From Xanthobacter autotrophicus (lineage in GTDB: Bacteria > Pseudomonadota > Alphaproteobacteria > Rhizobiales > Xanthobacteraceae), in assembly GCF_030015065.1 (NCBI RefSeq), contig NZ_JAIVFN010000033.1, forward strand, positions 1 through 37,020: a DNA stretch of 37,020 bases. Direction: 5' to 3'. The notes beneath the pieces are model-generated. The model saw only the letters and a program-made list of their open reading frames with translations. It made no database searches and was not told the DNA's origin. Position numbers and translations under genes: made by a program. This document shows, piece after piece, positions 1 through 10,521 of this stretch (position 1 is its first letter; each line of letters begins with the position of its first letter).

Positions 1-2
1 GC

Positions 3-944
3 TTCACCCTGCCGTCGGCCATCGTGCTTGCCGCCTGCGCCCTCGGCGCCGCCAGCCTTGCCGGGGCCGAGGGGCTCCTGCACGGGCTCAAGCTCGTGGC
101 CGTGGCCGTGGTGGCGCAGGCGGTGTGGGGGATGACGCGCACCCTGACGCCGGATCGCCCCCGCGCCGCCATCGCCCTCGCCGCGCTCGCCCTCGTGGTG
201 TTTATCGGCGGCGGCTTCGGGCAGCTGGCGGCCATCGCGCTGGGCGCCCTCGCCGGGCTGGTCCTGTGCGCGGAGGCGGCGCCCGCGCGGGACATGCCAT
301 CCCCTGCGGAAGCGCCGGTCCTCCCGGTGCCGCTCTCGCGGCGCGCGGGCGCGCTTTTGCTTATCCTGTTCGCGGCGCTGCTGGTGGTGCCGCCGGTGAT
401 CGCGGCGACGACGGGCATCCAGGCGCTGGCCCTGTTCGATGCCTTCTACCGCTCCGGCGCGCTGGTGTTCGGCGGCGGGCACGTGGTGCTGCCTCTGCTC
501 CAGGCGGAAGTGGTGACGCCGGGCTGGGTCTCCACTTCCACCTTTCTCGCCGGCTATGGCCTGGCCCAGGCGGTGCCGGGACCGCTCTTCACGTTCGCGG
601 CCTATCTCGGCGCCGCCATGGGGCCTCCCCCCAACGGCATCGCCGGGGCGGCGATCGCGCTCGGCGCCATCTTCCTGCCGGGCCTGCTGCTGGTAACCGG
701 CATGCTGCCCTTCTGGGACCAGCTGCGGCGGCGCGCCCGCGCCCAGGCCGCCATGCGCGGCGCCAATGCGGCGGTGGTGGGCCTCCTGGGGGCGGCGCTC
801 TACAGCCCGGTGTTCACCGGCGCGGTGTTCGGGCCGCCCGACTTCGCGGCGGCCCTCGCCGGCTTCCTGCTGCTGACGGTCTGGCGCGTTCCGCCGCTGG
901 CGGTGGTGGTGGTGCTGGCGGCTGCAGGGCTGTTCCTCGCCTGA
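3..944 (+). CDS. chrA: Chromate transporter ChrA-type, C-terminal part (5' end outside window)
   Basis: The reading frame is open from the first bases, so the gene starts upstream of the window; about 313 residues are present, against roughly 400-450 in full-length family members. It is a very hydrophobic membrane protein with many alanine/leucine-rich helices. The stretch VFGGGHVVLPLLQ followed by GYGLAQAVPGPLFTFAAYLG matches the hallmark of the second CHR domain of the ChrA family, which exports chromate driven by the membrane potential. The first CHR domain must lie mainly upstream, with its end visible here. The stop codon is TGA at 942-944, and the next gene is convergent. An in-frame GTG at 24 is only an internal codon. 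The family call is firm; the substrate is inferred from the family alone. Confidence 0.88.
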   Translation, partial: FTLPSAIVLAACALGAASLAGAEGLLHGLKLVAVAVVAQAVWGMTRTLTPDRPRAAIALAALALVVFIGGGFGQLAAIALGALAGLVLCAEAAPARDMPSPAEAPVLPVPLSRRAGALLLILFAALLVVPPVIAATTGIQALALFDAFYRSGALVFGGGHVVLPLLQAEVVTPGWVSTSTFLAGYGLAQAVPGPLFTFAAYLGAAMGPPPNGIAGAAIALGAIFLPGLLLVTGMLPFWDQLRRRARAQAAMRGANAAVVGLLGAALYSPVFTGAVFGPPDFAAALAGFLLLTVWRVPPLAVVVVLAAAGLFLA

Positions 945-968
945 CGAGGCGCGGCAAGCGGCCCTTTT

Positions 969-1454
969 TCAGCGGCGGCGGCGCTGGCGCGCGCGCTGGT
1001 CCTCGAGTTTCAGGCGCACCGAATCGAGGGCGCGGATGGTATCCTCCAGCCGCTTGGCGATGGCGCGCCGCATCTTCGCCGTCACGTCCGGAAAGCGCTC
1101 CAGCAAGGCGACGAAGGCGGCGCGCTGGATCGACAGCAGCTCGACCTCCCCGGCGGCCACCGCGGTGACGGGGCGCGGCGTCGGCACGATGAGCGCGGTT
1201 TCGCCGATGAGCGTGCCGGGGCCGACCTCCTTGAGCAGGCGCGGCGCGCCGGCCTTGTGGTCGTCCACGAGGCGGATGCGCCCGGAAGCGACCACATAGG
1301 CGCAATCCGCCGTCTCGCCCATGCGGAACAGAGTGTCGCCTGCCGCGAGCGTCCGTGTGCGTGCGTCTGCCGCCAGCAGGCGCAGCGCCTCGCCGTTCAG
1401 CATGTCGAAGGTGGCGACTGACCGCAGCAGCGCGATGTCCTTCTCGATGCTCAC
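969..1454 (-). CDS. Cyclic nucleotide-binding domain (CNBD) protein without DNA-binding domain
   Basis: This 161-residue protein is almost entirely one cupin-like CNBD. Visible family features are LAAGDTLFRMGE (entry strand), CAYVVASGRIRLV, and the phosphate-binding-cassette-like segment LIGETALIVPTPRPVTAVA at about residues 88-106. The classical cassette arginine appears as R97, but the neighbourhood is not canonical, so a bound nucleotide is uncertain. After the CNBD there is only a charged helix ending in a run of arginines; no helix-turn-helix is present, unlike CRP/FNR proteins. The start is a GTG with GAGGAA about 10 bases upstream. It follows the response regulator at 1527-2213 on the same strand after a 72-base gap and is probably co-transcribed with it. 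Its role, perhaps sensory or as a partner protein, is unknown. Confidence 0.82.
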   Translation of the reverse strand: MSIEKDIALLRSVATFDMLNGEALRLLAADARTRTLAAGDTLFRMGETADCAYVVASGRIRLVDDHKAGAPRLLKEVGPGTLIGETALIVPTPRPVTAVAAGEVELLSIQRAAFVALLERFPDVTAKMRRAIAKRLEDTIRALDSVRLKLEDQRARQRRRR

Positions 1455-1526
1455 CGCAGGGGGTTCCTCACTTCTTGGGCCGACGGCCCGTTGGGTCGTC
1501 TGGCGGGGGAGCGCGCATTCCAGGGC

Positions 1527-2213
1527 TCAGGGCACGAGCTTGTAACCCCCGGCCTGGGTTGCGAGCAGGGTGGGGTTGGAGGGATCGGGCTCGATCTTCT
1601 GGCGCAGGCGGTAGATGTGGGTTTCCAGAGTATGGGTGGTCACCCCCGAATTGTAGCCCCACACTTCCTGCAGCAGGGTCTCGCGCGGCACCGGCGTCTT
1701 CCCGGCGCGATAGAGGTAGCGCAGGATCGCCGTCTCCTTCTCGGTCAGGCGGATCTTGGAGCCGCGCTCGGTGACGAGCAGCTTCGCGCCAGGGCGGAAG
1801 GAATAGGGGCCGATGGCGAACACCGCGTCCTCGCTCGCCTCGTGGGAGCGCATCTGGGCGCGCAGGCGGGCCAGCAGCACGGCGAAGCGGAACGGCTTGA
1901 TGATATAGTCGTTGGCCCCGGCCTCGAGGCCCATGATGGTGTCGCTGTCGGTGTCGTGGCCGGTGAGCATGAGGATCGGCGCCTTGAAGCCGGCGCGCCG
2001 CATCAGGCGCACGGCCTCGCGCCCGTCCATGTCGGGCAGGCCCACGTCCATGATGACGAGATCAATGGCGCCGTTCTTCGCCAGCTCCATGGCGGCGGCG
2101 GCGGTCTCGGCGGGCACCGGCTCGAACTCGTCCTGGAGCGCGAGCTGCTCGATCAGGGCGTCGCGCAGCTCCGGGTCGTCTTCGACCACCAGGATTTTCC
2201 ACGCATTGGCCAT
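1527..2213 (-). CDS. OmpR/PhoB-family response regulator
   Basis: This 228-residue protein has an N-terminal receiver (about residues 5-120) and a C-terminal winged-helix DNA-binding domain (about 135-226). The acidic pair is E12-D13 (VVEDDPE), the phospho-acceptor aspartate lies in LVIMDVGLPDMDG, the conserved threonine in MLTGHD and the lysine in YIIKPF. The output domain shows LTEKETAILRYL and the typical ending HTLETHIYRLRQKI...GGYKLV. An excellent ribosome site (AGGAGG, 6 bases before the ATG) fixes the start. The look of the protein recalls the essential alphaproteobacterial cell-envelope regulator CenR, and it diverges from an L,D-transpeptidase gene, which would fit envelope control; that identity is only a suggestion. 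No sensor kinase is adjacent, so it is an orphan regulator in this window. Confidence 0.9.
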   Translation of the reverse strand: MANAWKILVVEDDPELRDALIEQLALQDEFEPVPAETAAAAMELAKNGAIDLVIMDVGLPDMDGREAVRLMRRAGFKAPILMLTGHDTDSDTIMGLEAGANDYIIKPFRFAVLLARLRAQMRSHEASEDAVFAIGPYSFRPGAKLLVTERGSKIRLTEKETAILRYLYRAGKTPVPRETLLQEVWGYNSGVTTHTLETHIYRLRQKIEPDPSNPTLLATQAGGYKLVP

Positions 2214-2324
2214 CCAATTCCTCCTGCGCCCTTGCGGGCGCGCGAATCGCGCAAGTACAGCATGCCCATGGCTTGACGCAAATTTCCATCCATCAGCACG
2301 GGGCGGGGGGTATCACATTACGTC

Positions 2325-2882
2325 ATGACAAAGCGATATCCTGTGGGCATCTCCCAAATCACGGTGCGGCGGCGTCCGGGCGCGCGCCATCTCGGCCTCC
2401 TGCGGTGCGGCGGGCGGGCTTTTCCGGTGGCGCTGGGACGCTCCGGCATCGCCTTCGACAAGCGCGAGGGAGACGGGCGGACCCCCGCCGGCCGCTGGCG
2501 GATCCAGCGCCTCCTCTACCGGCCGGACCAGGGGCCACGCCCGGTGACGCGGCTGCCCTGCCGGCCGCTGCGCCCGCGGGATGGCTGGTGCGACGATGCT
2601 GCCGACCGGCGCTACAATCGTCCCGTCCTCCTGCCCATGGGGGGTGCCCGCGGGATCTCCCACGAGCGCATGTGGCGCGACGATGCGCTTTACGATCTGG
2701 TGCTGGTGCTCGATCACAACAGCCGGCCGCGGGTGGCGGGGCGGGGATCGGCGGTGTTCGTGCATCTGGCGCGGGAGGGGTTTCGCCCCACGGAGGGCTG
2801 CGTGGCGCTGCGCCGGGCGGACATGACGCGCCTGCTCGCGCGCCTGTCCCGCGCGCCGCTTCTGGTGGTGGAGGCGGGGTGA
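2325..2882 (+). CDS. L,D-transpeptidase (YkuD domain) family protein
   Basis: This 185-residue protein is a minimal YkuD catalytic domain. The active-site pattern is visible near the C-terminus: the histidine in VFVHLAREGF and the nucleophilic cysteine in PTEGCVALRRADM. The family makes 3-3 peptidoglycan cross-links, attaches lipoproteins to peptidoglycan or exchanges D-amino acids. No signal peptide or transmembrane helix is evident at the N-terminus (MTKRYPVGISQITVRR), which is odd for a periplasmic enzyme. It could be exported by another route or start elsewhere; an alternative GTG lies at 2343. The region just upstream is shared with the divergent response regulator at 1527-2213. The spacing of 14 or more bases from a G-rich stretch makes the ribosome site poor. 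The family assignment is strong, the exact reaction is not known. Confidence 0.85.
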   Translation: MTKRYPVGISQITVRRRPGARHLGLLRCGGRAFPVALGRSGIAFDKREGDGRTPAGRWRIQRLLYRPDQGPRPVTRLPCRPLRPRDGWCDDAADRRYNRPVLLPMGGARGISHERMWRDDALYDLVLVLDHNSRPRVAGRGSAVFVHLAREGFRPTEGCVALRRADMTRLLARLSRAPLLVVEAG

Positions 2883-2893
2883 CGGCGGCGCCG

Positions 2894-3202
2894 TCAGCTG
2901 GTCAGTCCGCGCACCCACATGCCCACGGCGACGCCGACGGGGACGCTGATGAGAACGGCGGTGGCCACGGTGAGATGCCCGCCGAAGACGAGGCCCATCA
3001 CGGCACCCGAGACGGCCGACAGGGCGGCCACGACGAGCACGCTGCCGGGCGGCCGCGAATCAGGGGCGTCCGGCCCGGGACGCCGTGTGATGCGCACGCG
3101 CTCCGGCTCGGTGTCCAGCCTGAGATTGGCGACGACCGGCAGATCGGGGGGGAAGCGATCTCCATCCCGTCGAATGATCGAGCCTGTGGGAAATGCGTTC
3201 AC
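2894..3202 (-). CDS. Small membrane protein of unknown function
   Basis: This 102-residue protein starts at a GTG preceded by AGGG-type purines. The first 55 residues are polar and charged, with several prolines. The C-terminal half holds two hydrophobic helices (about residues 55-75 and 78-97) separated by a GGH turn, with glycine-zipper-like spacing (VSGAVMGLVFGG). It sits convergent to the L,D-transpeptidase, 11 bases from its stop, and diverges from the hydrolase gene at 3459. I do not recognise a family. The codon pattern and GC3 bias resemble the flanking genes, which supports real coding. Confidence 0.6.
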   Translation of the reverse strand: MNAFPTGSIIRRDGDRFPPDLPVVANLRLDTEPERVRITRRPGPDAPDSRPPGSVLVVAALSAVSGAVMGLVFGGHLTVATAVLISVPVGVAVGMWVRGLTS

Positions 3203-3458
3203 GCCCTGAACCCTCGCCTTACGGCAATTCTAGTCGAAGCATCACAGTATGCAACCTATGTGCGAGGCCGGTAGTTGCTTCTTACCTGCCATGCGAATTA
3301 ACGCTGGGTCGTCCGGTGCGCAGGCCTGATGCAGGCGGGCCACGGGGTGGTGAAAAATGATGCCGGCGCTCGCGGTTGTGTGCCGGATAACGGATCCGCA
3401 GTTGCCCGGCCCGGATTTTGGCGGCAGAACTCGGGTCACCATCAAGGACGGTGCCACC

Positions 3459-4151
3459 ATGAAGTCTGGCTTGCGCTTCGCCAAGGCGCTGCTTGCAGCG
3501 TTTGTCGTCATTTGTGCCGCCCAGCCCGCGCTGGCGCAGCAGAATCGCGGACATGTCTATTTGCTGCGCGGCCTCGCCAACGTCTTTTCGCTGGGCATGG
3601 ACGATCTGGCGGCCAAGATGAATGCGCGGGGCATTCCGGCCACCGTGCATGAATACGGACAGTGGCAGCAGCTCGCCGATGCCGCCGCCGCCGAGAGCCG
3701 GGCCTCGGGCAACGCGCCCATCGTCATCGTCGGCCATTCGCTGGGAGCGGACGCCGCCGTCGAGATGGCCGAGCGCCTCACCGCCCTTGGCGCGCCGCCG
3801 AAGCTGGTGGTGACCTTCGATCCGGTGGGCGTGACCCAGGTGGGTCGGTCGCTGGGCTATTTCGTCAACTATTACCAGTCCACCAACGGCTACGGTAAGC
3901 GCCTGACCGCCGGTCCCGGATTCCGCGGCAACATCGTGAACCGCAACCTCGACGCCATCGGCTCCATTGATCATTTCAACATCGAAAAGGCGCCGCGGCT
4001 GCACGAGGAGGTGATCAGCCAGGTGCGCTCCATCACCAACAAGCCGAAGCCGAAGCCCAAGCCAGCGGCTCCCGCGGCGCCGGCTGCCCCTGCCTCCGAC
4101 CCGTCCGCGCCCGGCACCCAGGCGGCCGCCAAGCCCGGCGCGCCGGGCTGA
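3459..4151 (+). CDS. Secreted alpha/beta-hydrolase (lipase-like)
   Basis: The protein has 230 residues when started at the ATG preceded by AAGGACGG at 7 bases; a longer in-frame extension upstream lacks both a ribosome site and a sensible N-terminus. Residues 1-26 form a clear Sec signal peptide (MKSGLRFAKALLAAF ... ALAQQ). The nucleophile elbow GHSLG is at about residues 92-96, with the serine at 94. TFDPVGV supplies a candidate acid residue and SIDHFNIE a candidate histidine, completing a plausible Ser-Asp-His triad. After the domain comes a low-complexity tail rich in Pro, Ala and Lys (KPKPKPKPAAPAAP), typical of a wall-spanning or linker segment. The substrate is unknown; esters or lipids are likely from the fold. 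A strong intrinsic terminator follows. Confidence 0.82.
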   Translation: MKSGLRFAKALLAAFVVICAAQPALAQQNRGHVYLLRGLANVFSLGMDDLAAKMNARGIPATVHEYGQWQQLADAAAAESRASGNAPIVIVGHSLGADAAVEMAERLTALGAPPKLVVTFDPVGVTQVGRSLGYFVNYYQSTNGYGKRLTAGPGFRGNIVNRNLDAIGSIDHFNIEKAPRLHEEVISQVRSITNKPKPKPKPAAPAAPAAPASDPSAPGTQAAAKPGAPG

Positions 4152-4200
4152 TCGCCCGGTTCGAGGACAGGCTTTCAAGGGACCCATCGGGAACAGTCGA

Positions 4201-4238
4201 ACGCCGGCCGGCTCTTTGCCGCGCCGGTGTTTTATTTT
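4201..4238 (+). terminator. Intrinsic terminator after the hydrolase gene
   Basis: The arms ACGCCGGC and GCGCCGGTGT, plus an inner GGC/GCC pair around a TCTTT loop, form a GC-rich hairpin. It is followed at once by the T-rich tract TTTTATTTT. It lies about 50 bases past the stop of the hydrolase at 3459-4151 and before the convergent azlD. Confidence 0.72.
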
Positions 4239-4251
4239 GAGAGACCGGCTT

Positions 4252-4557
4252 TCAGATCCCCAGGGCGCGCAGGCCCGCCGCCGTCGCCATGGCGGCCACC
4301 ACGGCGAGAAGGTCGCTGCGTGTCAGCTTGGCGGCGAGGAAGGCGGCGCCGAGGCCCGCCAGCATGGCGGCATCGCCATGGACCGCGCCGGGCGCCAGCA
4401 GCGCCACCAGCACCGCCCCCGGCAGGCAGTCCAGCACCCGCCGCACCCGCGGCGTCACCGGGATGAGGCGCATCAGGAAGAAGCCCGCCGACCGGTTGAA
4501 GGCGGTGGCGAGCGCCATCACGCAGATGGCGGCGAAGGTGTGCGGATCAACGCTCAT
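4252..4557 (-). CDS. azlD: AzlD-family branched-chain amino acid export subunit
   Basis: This 101-residue, nearly all-hydrophobic protein has about four short helices. Segments such as TAFNRSAGFFLMRLIPVTPRVRRVLDCLPGAVLVALL fit the small AzlD subunit. In Bacillus, AzlC and AzlD together export branched-chain amino acids and their analogues. The gene follows azlC on the same strand with an 11-base overlap, the classic operon arrangement of this two-gene exporter, which supports both calls. The stop of azlD is close to the terminator of the convergent hydrolase gene. The substrate specificity cannot be read from the sequence. Confidence 0.87.
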   Translation of the reverse strand: MSVDPHTFAAICVMALATAFNRSAGFFLMRLIPVTPRVRRVLDCLPGAVLVALLAPGAVHGDAAMLAGLGAAFLAAKLTRSDLLAVVAAMATAAGLRALGI

Positions 4558-5257
4558 CGTCGGTGAATCCGCCCGCGATCGCGCCGGCCAAAGCGCCGAT
4601 GACGATGAACCACCAGCCCGCCAGCACGAAGGAGACCGCCACCGAGACCACGGCGGCGACCCCCCAGCCCACCGCCTCGCGGCGGCCCTTCCAGTTCGGC
4701 AGCAGCATGGCGACGAAGAAGGCCGGCACCACGAGGTCGATGCCCACGGCCCTAGGATCGGGAATGCCGCCGCCGATGGCGTGCCCGGCGGCGGTGGAGA
4801 TCATCCACAGCACCCAGGTGAGCAGTCCCGAGCCGACGAAATAGCCGGCGTCGTTGCCGCCCTCCTGATGGTAGCGCATGGCGGCGGCCCAGTTGTTGTC
4901 CGCCATCAGCAGCAGGGAGGGGTAGACCTTCCAGGCCGGCACGGACCACAGCCAGGGCCGCATGGACGCCCCCATGAGCACATGGCGCATGTTGACGGTC
5001 ATGGTGAGCAGGCCGAGGGCGAGAAGGGCGGCCGGCGTCCAGTGCTCGCGCCAGCCTTCGAGCGCCACCATCTGGGCGAGGCCGGCGAAGACGAGGCCGC
5101 TCGACAGGACAGCCTCCAGAAAGGAAAAGCCCTTCTGGACCGAGGCGGCGCCGAAGGCCATGCCGAAGGCGGCGAGCCCCGGCATCAGCGGAATGGTCTC
5201 GCGCGCGCCGTGCAACATGCCGTGCAAGGTGAGGGGAGCGGGGGGCGGCTTGGTCAT
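4547..5257 (-). CDS. azlC: AzlC-family branched-chain amino acid permease
   Basis: This 236-residue membrane protein has about six hydrophobic helices. Family hallmarks are the opening GARETIPLMPGLAAFGMAFGA, the stretch SGLVFAGLAQMVAL and the motif LTMTVNMRHVLMGASM, which is highly typical of AzlC. It forms an exporter with AzlD, encoded downstream and overlapping. The ATG at 5257 has no obvious ribosome site; the internal ATG at residue 14 (about 5218) is an alternative. The upstream neighbour on the same strand is the RNase P RNA gene, so a promoter should lie within 5258-5437, but I could not place one with confidence. Confidence 0.88.
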   Translation of the reverse strand: MTKPPPAPLTLHGMLHGARETIPLMPGLAAFGMAFGAASVQKGFSFLEAVLSSGLVFAGLAQMVALEGWREHWTPAALLALGLLTMTVNMRHVLMGASMRPWLWSVPAWKVYPSLLLMADNNWAAAMRYHQEGGNDAGYFVGSGLLTWVLWMISTAAGHAIGGGIPDPRAVGIDLVVPAFFVAMLLPNWKGRREAVGWGVAAVVSVAVSFVLAGWWFIVIGALAGAIAGGFTDDER

Positions 5258-5437
5258 GGGGCGGTGCGGGGCCGTGCGGGTGAATCAACACCGAAAGGGT
5301 GGGATTTAAGCCTTATGGCCGCACCCCTGCGGCAGGCCAACCCGTTTTCACCCGGGAGCCTCGGCGCTTGCCATGCGCCAGATGCATGGCTGATGACGGA
5401 CAAGGACATGGCCCATCGCGTCGGGACAGGGGGAGTG

Positions 5438-5820
5438 CACCAGCCGGCCTGTAAGCCGGGTTCTGTACGGCGGGCTCGCGCCCGCGTGGCGACCATTCCT
5501 CTGGGACGCCGGTTGCCCGGCGCCTCTAGCAGTCAACCCGGACGGCGCCCCGAAGACAGGGGTGGTTTCCCGTGCCGTCCCTATTCGACTTTGCTCCCGG
5601 TGGGGTTTGCCGTGCCGCTCCCGTTGCCGGTCGCGCGGTGGGCTCTTACCCCACCGTTTCACCCTGGCCCGCGCGGACCCGAGGATCCTTCGCGGGTGGT
5701 CTGATTTCTGTGGCACTTTCCCTAGGGTTGCCCCCGCCGGACGTTATCCGGCACCGTGTCTTCGTGGAGCCCGGACTTTCCTCGATGCTTTCACACCGCG
5801 GCCGCCCGGCCGGCTGGTGG
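5438..5820 (-). ncRNA. rnpB: RNase P RNA, bacterial class A
   Basis: On the minus strand the RNA begins near 5820 with the helix P1 strand (CCAGCCGGCC) and ends near 5438 with the matching GGCCGGCTGGTG. The universally conserved segment GAGGAAAGTCCGGGCTCC is present at 5766-5783, and the 3' conserved region ACAGAACCCGGCTTA is at about 5452-5466. The length of about 383 nt is normal for an alphaproteobacterial type A RNA. It is the catalytic subunit that removes 5' leaders from tRNA precursors. Exact ends are estimated from the P1 pairing. The open frames that cross this region on both strands are spurious. Confidence 0.96.
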
Positions 5821-5866
5821 GGGAGCAATGGGCGCTCGAAGGCGAGGCGTCAAGGGGTGAGGGCGA

Positions 5867-8155
<2,289 letters not shown>

Positions 8156-8211
8156 CTATCTTGTAAGATGTCCAAGCTAGAGCATCAGAACAAGATTCGA
8201 CGGGGGGCAGA

Positions 8212-10236
8212 ATGGCCAGGGCTTCAGGGGTTTCCCGCAGGATCGCCGCGCTGGCGGCCGCCACCTTCCTCTGCGCCGGGGCGCCGGCCGTGGCGCAGAT
8301 GGCCACCTACCAGGTGCCCGACGCGGCCAAGGACGCCGACCTCGTGGCGCGCGGCGAATATCTCGCCAAGGCGGCGGACTGCATGCCCTGCCATACCGGG
8401 GACAAGGCGAAGCCCTTCGCCGGCGGGCTCGGCCTGAACACCCCGTTCGGCGTCATCTACTCGCCCAACATCACCTCGGACCGCTCCACCGGCATCGGCC
8501 TGTGGACCTACGCTGAGTTCGTGGATGCGGTGCGCAACGGCATCCGCAAGGACGGCGCCTATCTCTACCCGGCCATGCCGTTCGACGCCTATGCGCAGAT
8601 CAGCGACGACGACATGAAGGCGCTGTGGGCCTATGTGCGGCGCATCCCGCCCATCCCCAATACCCCGCCGGCGAACGGGCTCGCATTCCCGTTCAACGTG
8701 CGCCTCGGCATGCTGGCGTGGCGCGAGCTGTTCTTCGACGACAGCCGCTTCACCCCCACCGCCGGCAAGAGCGCGGAATGGAACCGCGGCGCCTATCTGG
8801 TGAATGCGCTCGGCCATTGCGGCGACTGTCACACCCCGCGCAACATCATGGGCGCCACCAGGGGCAAGGCCCACTTCCTCGGCGCCGACGTGGACGGCTT
8901 CTGGGCGCCGGACATCGCCACCGCCGCGCTGAAGAAGGACGGCTGGACCGCAGACACCCTTTCCACCTTCCTCAAGACCGGCTCGGCGCCGGGCAAGACC
9001 TCGGTGTTCGGCCCCATGGCCGAAGTGGTGCATGATTCGCTCGGCTTCCTCACCGATGCCGACCGCGCCGCCATCGTCACCTATCTGTTCGATTCGCCGC
9101 CGCCGCGCGACGTGCCCGCCCCGCAGGCGGCCTCGCCGCTGCCGGCCGCCGTCTACAGCCGTGCCGCGGCGCTCTACGTGGACAATTGCGCCGTCTGCCA
9201 CATGGACAAGGGCGCGGGCCGTGGCGACACGGTGCCGGCGCTGGCCGGCAATCCGGCGGTGGTGGCGGCCGAGCCCTACAACATCGTCATGGCCGTGCTC
9301 GGCGGCCTGCCGACGGGCGGCACCTATGGCGCCATGCCCTCCTTCGCCGGCCGGCTCGACGACCAGCAGGTGGCGGACCTCGCCAATTATGTGCGCACCT
9401 CCTGGGGCAACACCGCCGCGCCCAACGTGACCGCCTCCATGGTGGCGGCCTGGCGCGCCACCGCCCATGTGCCGGACTACGGCACCCAGGCGGCCTCCGC
9501 CTTCACCTGCCCGGACGTGGGCGGCGCCCCCGGCTCGGACGGGCCGGACCCCAAGGCGGTGGCGGCGCTCTCCGCCATGATGGCGGGTGGCCAGCGCTCC
9601 ATTCCCATGATGGTGGACGCCTACAACGCCGCCTCCGGCAATTCCGGCACCGGTGCGGTGGTGGATGCGCTCACCGCCGCCTATTGCCCGGTGGTGGCCA
9701 GGAGCGACGCGCCGCTCTGGCAGAAATATGCGGAGCTGCGCCGCTTCACCCTGCAGGCGGCGCTGGAGGTGTCGCGTCGGACCGTCTCCGGCCCGGTGGA
9801 TACCCAGTCCATCGCCTGGGCGCTTCCGGTGGGTCCCGGCCTCGTCCTGAAGGAGCCGAAGAGCCTCGTGGGCAAGCTTGCCTGCCCGGCGGATGACGGC
9901 AAGGCGGTGCCGGCGGACCTGTCCGCCGCCGCCACCAAGGCGCTTGGCACGCCGAAGCCGCCCATGGCCGGCGATGCGGTCTCCACCCTTGCCACCACCC
10001 TCTACCAGCAGAACCCGAAGGCGCGCGCGGCCGACGTGGCCAATGCGCTGATTGCGTCCTATTGCCGGGTGGTGGCGGCGCAGCCAGGCACGGTGGCGGA
10101 CCAGAACGAGCTGCTCAACGGCTTCGCCGGCCAGGTGGTGCAGGCGCTTCAGCTCCTGCCGCCGCGCAAGAGCGTGGTGGAGGTGCCCGCCAGGCCGGCT
10201 CCTGCGCCGGCCGCCGCCGCGCCCGCGAGGAAATAG
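8212..10236 (+). CDS. Tri-haem cytochrome c with duplicated C-terminal domain
   Basis: This 674-residue protein has a Sec signal peptide (about 1-29, ending AVAQ). Three haem c sites are visible: C57-MP-C60-H61, C203-GD-C206-H207 and C326-AV-C329-H330. This arrangement and spacing match the membrane-bound cytochrome subunit of alcohol, gluconate or aldehyde dehydrogenases (AdhB type), which pass electrons from a periplasmic dehydrogenase to ubiquinone or an oxidase. Unlike those about 430-470-residue proteins, it continues for about 240 residues without haem motifs. This tail holds two similar units, each opening with C-P and ending with a Y-C pair (C433/C492 and C558/C618), then a Pro/Ala-rich end. 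No dehydrogenase subunit is adjacent, so the electron donor is unknown. A palindromic repeat begins 3 bases after the stop. Confidence 0.85.
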   Translation: MARASGVSRRIAALAAATFLCAGAPAVAQMATYQVPDAAKDADLVARGEYLAKAADCMPCHTGDKAKPFAGGLGLNTPFGVIYSPNITSDRSTGIGLWTYAEFVDAVRNGIRKDGAYLYPAMPFDAYAQISDDDMKALWAYVRRIPPIPNTPPANGLAFPFNVRLGMLAWRELFFDDSRFTPTAGKSAEWNRGAYLVNALGHCGDCHTPRNIMGATRGKAHFLGADVDGFWAPDIATAALKKDGWTADTLSTFLKTGSAPGKTSVFGPMAEVVHDSLGFLTDADRAAIVTYLFDSPPPRDVPAPQAASPLPAAVYSRAAALYVDNCAVCHMDKGAGRGDTVPALAGNPAVVAAEPYNIVMAVLGGLPTGGTYGAMPSFAGRLDDQQVADLANYVRTSWGNTAAPNVTASMVAAWRATAHVPDYGTQAASAFTCPDVGGAPGSDGPDPKAVAALSAMMAGGQRSIPMMVDAYNAASGNSGTGAVVDALTAAYCPVVARSDAPLWQKYAELRRFTLQAALEVSRRTVSGPVDTQSIAWALPVGPGLVLKEPKSLVGKLACPADDGKAVPADLSAAATKALGTPKPPMAGDAVSTLATTLYQQNPKARAADVANALIASYCRVVAAQPGTVADQNELLNGFAGQVVQALQLLPPRKSVVEVPARPAPAPAAAAPARK

Positions 10237-10239
10237 GCC

Positions 10240-10354
10240 AGAGCACGCGCCGATCAGCTTGCATCGCAAGCTGATCGGGCAACGCGTTCTCTTTCTTGAA
10301 CTCAGAGGGCGATTCACCGATCAGATTGATTCAATCTGATCGGATCGCGCTCTA
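10240..10354. repeat. Interspersed palindromic repeat, full 115-bp copy A
   Basis: The element starts AGAGCACGCG and ends CGCGCTCTA, so its outer ends are inverted copies. It contains two perfect hairpins: one with arms GATCAGCTTGC/GCAAGCTGATC around ATC, and one with arms GATCAGATTG/CAATCTGATC. Between them is the conserved linker with TTCTCTTTCTTG and GAGGGCGATTC. It matches the copies at 28501-28685 in order and length. It begins 3 bases after the cytochrome stop codon and may also affect transcript ends. Confidence 0.9.
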
Positions 10355-10418
10355 GCGCCACGCCGCGGCCTGGGCTTCAAGCCGCGGCGCAAGGTCCGGT
10401 TAACCCTGTTTCACATGA

Positions 10419-10454
10419 AACGGCCGCCCCGGAAGTTCCGGGACGGCCGTTTTC
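10419..10454. terminator. Bidirectional intrinsic terminator between convergent genes
   Basis: Sixteen-base arms beginning AACGGCCG and ending CGGCCGTT pair with one mismatch, leaving a very small loop around AAGTT. On the plus strand it is followed by TTTTC. On the minus strand it is followed by TTTCATGTG. It sits between the cytochrome gene (plus) and the small gene at 10522-10830 (minus) and can serve both. Confidence 0.8.
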
Positions 10455-10521
10455 GTCTGGTCCGGATGCGCTGTGGCCGGGTCGCGCCGGCGGCGCCGGT
10501 CAAGGACCGGTGGGGACAGAA

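Noticed and set aside
1477-1489. GGGCC-GAC-GGCCC hairpin between the response regulator and CNBD genes as a terminator
   Set aside because: The stem is only 5 bp, there is no T-tract on either strand and the two genes are likely co-transcribed.
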